Assembly (NCBI GenBank): GCA_023228925.1
Contig: JALOAF010000042.1
Span: 1-5,083 of the forward strand
Direction: 5' to 3'
Origin: Candidatus Absconditabacterales bacterium
GTDB lineage: Bacteria > Patescibacteriota > Gracilibacteria > Absconditabacterales > Absconditicoccaceae
Length of the DNA: 5,083 bases
In this document: positions 1 through 5,083 of the stretch, piece by piece
Layout: the number at the start of each line of letters is the position of its first letter
Numbering within the stretch: the first letter of the stretch is position 1
Made by a program: the position numbers and the translations under genes
Notes under the pieces: generated by a model
Database searches by the model: none
What the model was told of the DNA's origin: nothing
What the model saw: only the letters and a program-made list of their open reading frames with translations

Positions 1-649
1 TTTCTGATAAATAGTATTTATCCTCAACAGTTTCTTCTAAAAACAAAGAGGGACTTGTTCCTTTATAAACTGGATTTTTAACAAGTTTTTGCTTTTGTTT
101 TTCAGTTATTTTTTTCTTAATACCCAAAAAATAAATTCTTCTTCTTATCTGTTCTACCCCATAATCATAACTATTTAATTTATATATAAAAAGATTATAT
201 TTGAGTTTTTCACTTAATATTTGTTTTATTTTTAAAAATGTTTTTCTTTTATTTATAGTTTCAATTCTGGCAACATTTTCAAGCAAGAAAAACTCCGGTC
301 TGTTTTGGTTTATGATTTTCTCAATTGCAAAAAATAATTCTCCTCTTTCATCTTGGAACCCTTTTCCTTTACCCATCAAGCTGAAAGGTTGGCATGGAAA
401 TCCAGCAAATAATAAATCGATTTTATCATTTTTACAAAATGTTTTTTCATTTATTTTTGTTACATCATATATCCACCTATGATTATCTGGCCAATTTGCA
501 AAATATGTTTTTCTTGCAAATTTATCTTTTTCGGCATACAATAAACATTCAACTTTGATATTTTTTTTCGAAAAAAAATTCTCTGCTCCTTTACGAAATC
601 CTCCAATACCTCCAAAAAGATCAACAATTCTTATATTATTATTTACCAT
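1..649 (-). CDS. Second DNA (cytosine-5-)-methyltransferase, N-terminal part (partial)
   Basis: A minus-strand frame starts at ATG 647-649 and stays open to the window edge, giving 216 residues with no stop. It is a second C5-cytosine methyltransferase. Motif I is VDLFGGIGGFRKGAE (residues 9-23), followed by YAEKDKFARKTY (38-49) with Glu40 in the cofactor-binding position. Motif IV is FAGFPCQPFS (81-90) with catalytic Cys86, then GFQDERGELFF (97-107), motif VI ENV (124-126), and motif VIII YGVEQIRRRIYFLG (163-176) containing QxRxR. The visible part ends in EDKYYLSE, where the target-recognition region normally begins; that region and motifs IX-X lie beyond base 1. The GFPCQPFS and FGGIGGFR versions belong to a different branch of the family from the upstream gene (GGPPCQGFS, FCGAGG), so this is not a recent duplicate. 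The start lies inside the upstream gene with GGAG six bases ahead, indicating translational coupling. The catalytic core looks intact; completeness cannot be judged. Confidence 0.93.
   Translation of the reverse strand, partial: MVNNNIRIVDLFGGIGGFRKGAENFFSKKNIKVECLLYAEKDKFARKTYFANWPDNHRWIYDVTKINEKTFCKNDKIDLLFAGFPCQPFSLMGKGKGFQDERGELFFAIEKIINQNRPEFFLLENVARIETINKRKTFLKIKQILSEKLKYNLFIYKLNSYDYGVEQIRRRIYFLGIKKKITEKQKQKLVKNPVYKGTSPSLFLEETVEDKYYLSE
560..579. repeat. Perfect 20-base A/T palindrome within second methylase
   Basis: A run of eight T, a central CG and a run of eight A, flanked by A and T, form a perfect 20-base inverted repeat. It encodes NFFSKKN (residues 24-30) between methylase motif I and the next strand. 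Lying inside a coding frame and lacking a loop, it is unlikely to be a terminator. The two 8-base runs could be slippage-prone, but similar runs occur elsewhere in the window, so it may simply reflect base composition. Confidence 0.45.
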
Positions 650-1781
650 CAAAAACTCCACTATCTTTAATACTCTTCGCAATTATATAAGCTAATCTAC
701 ATGGCACTGCATTCCCAATCTGCCTGTACCAACTTGTAAATGGTCCTTTAAAAATATAATTATCTGGAAAAGTCTGTATTCTTGCAGCTTCTCTGGGAGT
801 TAATCCTCTTGCCTGCGTCGGATGTATATACATATTACAGTCATATTGCATATGGGCTGTTATTGTTCTTGAAACATTATTGTATGATAATTTGTAATAT
901 TTATCTCTAAAAATGTGTTCTCGATTTTTATACGGCATTATGTGCTTTATAGAATCATGTAATGAATCTTTCCCTTGAGGCAAAAGCTCAAAAATTTTTA
1001 TATCTCTACTATTATTATACCTTGTTTTATGATTATACAAAAAATTACATTTTTCATTAAAATTTATCATATTTCTAAAAGTGTTATTTTTATATTTATA
1101 AAATATACTATCATATCCTGTTTCTTCATCTTCTGAATCATAGGAATTTTTAATTCTTCTGGCTTTCAAAACAGGTAAATCCCCTATCGTTTCATTTAAC
1201 GTAAACTTTTTTTTAACCTTCAATTTTTCTATATTATTTAATATATCTTTTAAATCAAAATTCAAGTCGCTTCTTAATCCAATAAAAAAAGCACGATATC
1301 GATTTTGTGGAACTCCAAAATCTGATGAATTCAATATAGTAAAAATGGAATTATAATCAATAGATAAAAAATCTCTGATAATTTCATTTTTTAACTTCTT
1401 TATTCCAGAAACATTTTCCATTACAAAAATTTTTGGTCTAATTAAATTTACGAAATCTATAAATTTTTTATAAAGCTTATTTCTAGGATCATTAAGTATT
1501 TTTTGTTTATTTACATTACTAAACCCCTGACACGGCGGACCACCTATTATTAAATCAATAATAACTGAATTCAAAAGATTTTTAATTATCTTTTTGGAAT
1601 CATATGACAAATCAGAGATATTATCATTAATAATTTTTAATTCTTTATAGTCTTTTCTATTATTAGCATATGTTTCCAAAGCATATCTGTCATTATCTAT
1701 TGCCAAAATCGGAAAAAAACCAGCTTGTTCGAAGCCAATAGATTTTCCCCCGGCACCACAAAAAAGATCCGCAAAGTTCAT
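639..1781 (-). CDS. DNA (cytosine-5-)-methyltransferase, first of two
   Basis: This complete 380-residue C5-cytosine DNA methyltransferase transfers a methyl group from S-adenosylmethionine to a cytosine within a specific site. Motif I is FADLFCGAGGKSIGFEQAGF (residues 3-22); Asp29 in AIDND probably binds the ribose of the cofactor. Motif IV is GGPPCQGFSN (80-89) with catalytic Cys84, motif VI is MENV (121-124), and motif VIII is FGVPQNRYR (155-163). The target-recognition region runs from about 205 to 300 and includes NHKTR (250-254) and LLPQGKD (266-272). It is followed by SRTITAHM (304-311), RGLTPREAARIQTFPD (325-340) and motif X QIGNAVP (354-360). All key residues are present and the length is typical, so it should be active. 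The ATG follows the AIPR stop after four bases, with a modest AAGG eight bases upstream. Its 3' end overlaps the next methylase by 11 bases. The recognition sequence cannot be deduced here. It is likely the self-marking enzyme of the operon. Confidence 0.96.
   Translation of the reverse strand: MNFADLFCGAGGKSIGFEQAGFFPILAIDNDRYALETYANNRKDYKELKIINDNISDLSYDSKKIIKNLLNSVIIDLIIGGPPCQGFSNVNKQKILNDPRNKLYKKFIDFVNLIRPKIFVMENVSGIKKLKNEIIRDFLSIDYNSIFTILNSSDFGVPQNRYRAFFIGLRSDLNFDLKDILNNIEKLKVKKKFTLNETIGDLPVLKARRIKNSYDSEDEETGYDSIFYKYKNNTFRNMINFNEKCNFLYNHKTRYNNSRDIKIFELLPQGKDSLHDSIKHIMPYKNREHIFRDKYYKLSYNNVSRTITAHMQYDCNMYIHPTQARGLTPREAARIQTFPDNYIFKGPFTSWYRQIGNAVPCRLAYIIAKSIKDSGVFDGK
647..659 (-). promoter_or_regulatory. 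Ribosome binding site and start of second methylase, inside first methylase
   Basis: Read on the minus strand, GGAG (659-656) sits six bases before ATG (649-647). Both lie within the last codons of the first methylase, which stops at TAA 641-639. This supports 649 as the start, because motif I begins only eight residues later and no alternative start is needed. The arrangement suggests that ribosomes finishing the first methylase help initiate the second. Confidence 0.7.
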
Positions 1782-1793
1782 AAAATCAGCCTT
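1782..1793 (-). promoter_or_regulatory. Weak ribosome binding site of first methylase
   Basis: AAGG (1793-1790) lies eight bases before the ATG at 1781 and overlaps the end of the AIPR gene. The four bases 1782-1785 are the only noncoding bases between genes in the window, so there is no room for a separate promoter or terminator here. Expression of the methylases therefore probably depends on read-through from upstream or on a promoter buried in the AIPR gene. Confidence 0.5.
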
Positions 1794-3843
1794 GAAAACC
1801 TTCTTCTATTGCTTTTTTTTCAATTTTTATAATGAATACCGACTGTTTTTCGGATGGTGGAATATTTACATTAGTAGCAGATGTTATTAAACTAATTTCC
1901 TTTTGGGTAAGTAATCGTTTTCGTAAATTCCATCTTATAAGATTCTTCCAATAATCAACGCCTTTTGAAATCACATATATTTGGGCCTCAATATCATTCA
2001 TCATTTTCTGTTCTTTCATGGCAACTTTTTCCTCATACTTTTTTTCATCATCTACTAGAAAATCATCTGATTCAAAATCATTATTCAATCCTATATAAAA
2101 ACTTCTGATATTTTGCCAGCAAACTTCTTTTTTGCAATATTCAGTTATGTTCGAAATATTATTGGGTGTTTCAAGTATTTTTTCATTTACAATCTCAGCT
2201 ATATCCTCCAGCTGTTTTTCCAAAGGTAGACTTAATTGTTGTCTCTGCCAGATTTTTAAAAAGTTTAAATTCTTATTTTGCCTATTTAGCATATCCTGAA
2301 ATTTAGCAAGGGTATATGTTATAATATTAGCTTTAAATCCCCCATACCAGGAAAATTTCATTATTTTTTTATCTAAGTATCTGAACATAATGATTTTAGC
2401 TATTATTTTTTTAAAATATAACTCATTGAAAAAATTAGGGCTCTTATCATAGTCTTTTGAAATTAAAATAGCAAAATCACCAAAATTTTTTTGAGAACCC
2501 TTACTTACTACATGCGGTTTTAGATTAAACGTGTTTTCAATTTTCGCAAGATCAGTCTTGGTAAACATTTGATTTTTTGGATTTAAATTTTCAAACTTCT
2601 TTTTCTCAGATTTGGTCATTTTAAGCTGGGCGTTTTTGTACTGTCCTCTAGCTCTTTCATAATACCAGTGAGTTTCGATATTTGATCCCGTTTTTGATGG
2701 GGCCCAGATACTCCTGGAATAACTCTCGATTCTTAAGTGAAAAGGATGATTACTGAAAAAATCAGCTGCATTCACTTTATTTTGAGTATTTGCACATTCT
2801 GAAATTACGGGAACAAGTGTATTCACAAGGTCTTCTTTTATTATACTTAATTTGACTTGTACATAAACTTTTGATATATCAAGCTTAAGTAATTTCCTTG
2901 CCGCAAAAATTGCTGCAGTTGTCTGACCACCGTTAACTATTTGCAAATTTTTCAACTCAATAATTTTATCGTTATTGTTATTAAATACAATTTTTTCAGC
3001 TGTTGTTGTCAATCCATTGTTAAAAGCAAAAAACATTTCGGGTTTATTTTCAATAGTTGTTCTAATTCCTTTATTTACTTTGCTTTTAAACTGTAGAAAA
3101 GTTCTTACATTTTGCTCAAGTAATCTTTCACCATATTCCTCATACAGGTCAGCAAGAAATTCTCCTTTGAGAGACAGAAGATACGATTTGCAATTTTCAT
3201 TCTCACCAGATGCATCAAGAAAGTCTATACCTTGATCAAATTCATCAAAAAAATTAATAATCATATCTTCATTTTCTTTTCCAGACGTATTTAATCTAAA
3301 AAATCTTGAGAAGTCCCATATTGTTATTCTAAAATTATTTTTTTCCGATTTTCTTTTATTTTTTCCGGTTTCATATCGGTCGCTTAATATTCTATTTGAA
3401 ACTATTATTATATTAATTGTTCCAATAACCCCTTTTTTTTCAAAGATATATTTTGCTAAACTATAACCAGGGTCAGATTCATCTATACTTTTATAGAAAT
3501 CAGATTTACAGGATTTATCATAGAATTTATAAGCTCTTTTAGATAATGCATCAATTTCTGTTTTAGTAAGAGTTTCCGGTTTATTATTAATATTTTCATG
3601 CCAATCTGCAATTATTAGATTTAATACTCCTCTTTCTTCATCAAAATCCCATCCATCAACTCTAATATGAAAGTTTTCCCTTTTAAAAAAACATTCTTCA
3701 AAATTCGAGATAACAGCTTGTTCTTCAAGTAGTCCACTCATTTTCTGAATAAATATACTGGGTTTGAAATCCTCTAACGCGGATGCTTCTGAATTAATTT
3801 CCTGCATAAATTCATTATAAAATTCTATCATTTCTTGATTCAT
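1786..3843 (-). CDS. AIPR family abortive infection / phage resistance protein
   Basis: This 685-residue protein carries the AIPR core at about residues 240-400: NVRTFLQ (245-251), VNKGIRTTI (256-264), FFAFNNGLTTTA (271-282) and LQIVNGGQTTAAIF (300-313). The NVRxFLQ, NKGI, FNNG and IVNGGQT blocks are the hallmarks of the family, first noted in lactococcal abortive-infection proteins and common beside restriction genes. The biochemical role of AIPR proteins is not well established. The N-terminal 200 residues hold a beta-rich segment, VDGWDFDEERGVLNLIIADW (62-81), that could be a diverged nuclease-like fold. The C-terminus (about 629-683: DYWKNLIRWNL, ITSATNVNIPPSEKQ, final EEGF) forms a separate conserved-looking module. 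No membrane or secretion signal is visible. The ATG overlaps the DUF4420 stop as ATGA and has a strong GAGGG seven bases upstream. Co-transcription with nuclease and methylase genes suggests a role in recognition or effector control of a restriction system. The family call is firm; the function is inferred. Confidence 0.92.
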   Translation of the reverse strand: MNQEMIEFYNEFMQEINSEASALEDFKPSIFIQKMSGLLEEQAVISNFEECFFKRENFHIRVDGWDFDEERGVLNLIIADWHENINNKPETLTKTEIDALSKRAYKFYDKSCKSDFYKSIDESDPGYSLAKYIFEKKGVIGTINIIIVSNRILSDRYETGKNKRKSEKNNFRITIWDFSRFFRLNTSGKENEDMIINFFDEFDQGIDFLDASGENENCKSYLLSLKGEFLADLYEEYGERLLEQNVRTFLQFKSKVNKGIRTTIENKPEMFFAFNNGLTTTAEKIVFNNNNDKIIELKNLQIVNGGQTTAAIFAARKLLKLDISKVYVQVKLSIIKEDLVNTLVPVISECANTQNKVNAADFFSNHPFHLRIESYSRSIWAPSKTGSNIETHWYYERARGQYKNAQLKMTKSEKKKFENLNPKNQMFTKTDLAKIENTFNLKPHVVSKGSQKNFGDFAILISKDYDKSPNFFNELYFKKIIAKIIMFRYLDKKIMKFSWYGGFKANIITYTLAKFQDMLNRQNKNLNFLKIWQRQQLSLPLEKQLEDIAEIVNEKILETPNNISNITEYCKKEVCWQNIRSFYIGLNNDFESDDFLVDDEKKYEEKVAMKEQKMMNDIEAQIYVISKGVDYWKNLIRWNLRKRLLTQKEISLITSATNVNIPPSEKQSVFIIKIEKKAIEEGFQG

Positions 3844-4802
3844 AATATTTCCCTCATTTCTTTATTATCAACCTTAAATTCGTGACAAAAGTTTAAATCT
3901 ATTGAATATTTAATAAAATCTATTCCTTCTTTTACCAGATCAATATTTAATTTTGGAAAATCATCTTTTACTTCAAAAAAAATTTCATTTGAAATAACAT
4001 ATGAGTATTCATCATACATCGACTTATATAAATAGCCATACTCAAATAACAACGATTTAAATAAATTCAACTGAGAAAAATCTTTTTCAATTATTATTTC
4101 CTCAATTTCATTTATGATCCCCGGTAAAGAAACTTTATTTTTATAGGTATCATCTGACTTTCCCATAGTTAATACAAAGAGATACATGCAGGATAATTGA
4201 GTATTCAACTGATCGATAGAGGATATTTTTATATAAGGTTTTGTAGTTCCAATTTGAGTTTTTACTTCATATGCAGTATCACAGACACAAAAATCCTGAG
4301 GGGAACCGTCAGGACCGGTCCAGAAAGATAGTGCATTTCTGATATTATATTTTTCAAATAAATAGTTTTTCAAAAAATATAATTCACCAATTAACCCCTT
4401 GATAAAATCCTCAGAAACCCTTTCTTTATTGATTTTCAAAATTTCAGCCCATCTATTTAACCTTAAAACTAAAATATTATAATTCTGTTTTTCATCACTT
4501 ATAAAAGAAGTGTGATAAAGAATATTTTCACATAATGACAAAAAAATTTCCCAGTCATTATTATTAATAAGAATTAGAATTAAATATTGTTTACTCTCTT
4601 CTTTGAAATCTATAAACTCAATCCCAGAAAGTTTAGGTAATTTCTGTTCATCAATAATTATTTTATCATTCATTTGTACAGCAAATAAATAATTATTTTT
4701 TATGTTTTTCCCCCAGAAAAAATTCATTTTATGTCCGGCATCAATTCTTCTAAAAGCAAGATTGCTTGACGGTTTTGATATATCTTCCCATGGATTTTTC
4801 AT
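3840..4802 (-). CDS. PD-(D/E)XK motif protein (DUF4420-like), putative restriction nuclease
   Basis: This 320-residue protein is probably the DNA-cutting component of the operon. The catalytic core lies in the middle: GLIGELYFLKNYL (residues 136-148, with Glu140 on the first helix), then W161-TGPDGSPQDF with Asp170, a strand ending YEVKT (Glu179-Val-Lys181), and IKISSIDQLN (191-200) with Gln198. This E...D...ExK...QL order is the signature of the PD-(D/E)XK fold and matches the DUF4420 family, whose members are of this length. The N-terminus (NPWEDI, then a beta-rich stretch) and the C-terminal third are less conserved and may mediate partner contacts. No signal peptide or membrane segment is visible, so it should be cytoplasmic. 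The ATG overlaps the upstream stop as ATGA and is preceded by GAGG, which supports this start; its own stop overlaps the AIPR start in the same way. All catalytic residues appear present, so it is probably active. Its target and strand preference cannot be read from the sequence. Confidence 0.88.
   Translation of the reverse strand: MKNPWEDISKPSSNLAFRRIDAGHKMNFFWGKNIKNNYLFAVQMNDKIIIDEQKLPKLSGIEFIDFKEESKQYLILILINNNDWEIFLSLCENILYHTSFISDEKQNYNILVLRLNRWAEILKINKERVSEDFIKGLIGELYFLKNYLFEKYNIRNALSFWTGPDGSPQDFCVCDTAYEVKTQIGTTKPYIKISSIDQLNTQLSCMYLFVLTMGKSDDTYKNKVSLPGIINEIEEIIIEKDFSQLNLFKSLLFEYGYLYKSMYDEYSYVISNEIFFEVKDDFPKLNIDLVKEGIDFIKYSIDLNFCHEFKVDNKEMREIL
3841..3855 (-). promoter_or_regulatory. Ribosome binding site of AIPR gene with ATGA overlap
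   Basis: GAGGG (3855-3851) lies seven bases before ATG (3843-3841) on the minus strand, inside the 3' end of the DUF4420 gene. The DUF4420 TGA occupies 3842-3840, so start and stop share bases as ATGA. This is the strongest Shine-Dalgarno-like match in the window and fixes the AIPR start. Confidence 0.7.
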
Positions 4803-5083
4803 AAATCATCTTCCTCAAACTCATTTTTCAAATATTTATTATAATAATCCTTTGTAACTTTATATTTAATAAAATACTTATTTTTATGATCAGAAAAATT
4901 ACCTGGAAAACTTAACCCAATTCCCAGAATTGGTTCATTATTAATTTTATTTTTCTTTTCGGAATCAGAAAAACAATTCAGAAAATATAAAATTAATAAA
5001 GGTCTATCACGATTTAACCTATGAAAACGACCACTTACCGAAATATTTTCTGGTAATTCTTTATCAGGATATTTATTTTTATA
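4799..5083 (-). CDS. Z1-domain helicase-like protein, C-terminal end (partial)
   Basis: An open minus-strand frame enters at 5083 and ends with TGA at 4799-4801, giving the last 94 residues of a larger protein whose start lies outside the window. The visible part contains GRFHRLNRDRPLLILYFLN, then an acidic/Lys-rich linker, then PILGIGLSFPG, and a final YFIKYKVTKDYYNKYL before an acidic tail. An RPLLxLY strand followed by an xGxxxSFP strand and a Y-x-V-(N/T) segment is what I associate with the end of Z1-domain proteins, which are P-loop ATPases related to superfamily II helicases and found in restriction-type defence operons. The ATPase motifs themselves are not in view, so the family call rests on this C-terminal pattern and on the DUF4420, AIPR and methylase genes downstream. 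The stop overlaps the next start by four bases (ATGA), implying translational coupling. Coding is certain; the family is probable. Confidence 0.72.
   Translation of the reverse strand, partial: YKNKYPDKELPENISVSGRFHRLNRDRPLLILYFLNCFSDSEKKNKINNEPILGIGLSFPGNFSDHKNKYFIKYKVTKDYYNKYLKNEFEEDDL
4800..4816 (-). promoter_or_regulatory. Ribosome binding site of DUF4420 gene with ATGA overlap
   Basis: GAGGAAG (4816-4810) precedes ATG (4802-4800) by seven bases on the minus strand and lies in the acidic tail codons of the Z1-like gene, whose TGA is 4801-4799. Another ATG seven bases further upstream is out of frame with the nuclease, so 4802 is the best start. Confidence 0.62.

Larger units (their letters stand above)
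1..5083 (-). other. Putative defence operon: Z1 / PD-(D/E)XK / AIPR / two cytosine methylases
   Basis: Five co-directional genes with overlaps of 4, 4 and 11 bases and one 4-base gap form what appears to be a single transcription unit that extends past both window edges. The gene set fits a predicted restriction-modification-like defence system of the kind associated with Z1 and GHKL ATPases. The operon structure is seen directly; the joint function is inferred from family identities. Neither the operon promoter nor a terminator is inside the window. Confidence 0.75.

Noticed and set aside
201..482. Plus-strand open frame of 93 residues
   Set aside because: It lies entirely opposite the second methylase, whose minus-strand frame carries motifs IV and VI across the same bases. 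The plus product is low-complexity and hydrophobic with no recognisable domain.
560..579. Palindrome considered as an intrinsic terminator
   Set aside because: It has no loop, its stem is nearly all A/T, and it sits early in an intact methylase frame that continues for at least 180 residues beyond it.
1..1781. The two methylases as a single split or frameshifted gene
   Set aside because: Each has its own motifs I, IV, VI and VIII, and the first also has its own motif X, so they are two separate enzymes.
1821..1850. Possible promoter -10-like TATAAA/CATTAT sequence on the minus strand upstream of the first methylase
   Set aside because: A/T hexamers of this kind are expected everywhere in such AT-rich DNA, and I found no convincing -35 partner at the right distance, so it is not listed as a promoter.
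2975..3235. Plus-strand open frame of 86 residues
   Set aside because: It is antisense to the most conserved part of the AIPR gene (FNNG and NVRTFLQ blocks) and shows no motif of its own.

Overview
The window is an AT-rich, gene-dense stretch of bacterial accessory DNA in which every gene I can support lies on the minus strand, so transcription runs from high to low coordinates. There is essentially no intergenic space: two junctions are 4-base ATGA overlaps, one is a 4-base gap and one is an 11-base overlap. I see no RNA gene, CRISPR array, insertion sequence, terminator or convincing promoter. The composition (many A/T runs, Lys/Asn/Ile-rich proteins), normal use of TGG for Trp with TGA as a stop, and clear GAGG/GGAG ribosome binding sites suggest a low-GC bacterium. 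Firmicutes, Fusobacteria, spirochaetes or a low-GC Bacteroidota would all fit, and I cannot assign a genus.

In transcription order the layout is: (1) the C-terminal 94 residues of a gene entering at 5083, probably a Z1-domain protein (a helicase-like ATPase family); (2) a 320-residue PD-(D/E)XK nuclease-like protein of the DUF4420 type; (3) a 685-residue AIPR-family protein (abortive infection / phage resistance); (4) a complete 380-residue C5-cytosine DNA methyltransferase; (5) the first 216 residues of a second, clearly different C5-cytosine DNA methyltransferase, running off the window at base 1. The fifth gene has no stop inside the window but carries unmistakable motifs I, IV, VI and VIII.

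Together these look like an atypical restriction-modification or anti-phage operon. Z1, PD-(D/E)XK, AIPR and cytosine methylase genes are known from comparative genomics to co-occur, often with a GHKL (MutL/MORC-like) ATPase gene. No GHKL gene is in this window, but it could lie just outside either edge. The inferred division of labour is that the methylases mark self DNA, the PD-(D/E)XK protein cuts unmarked DNA, and the Z1 motor and AIPR protein supply sensing, translocation or effector functions. The least ordinary points are the tandem pair of non-identical cytosine methylases and their position at the distal end of the operon.
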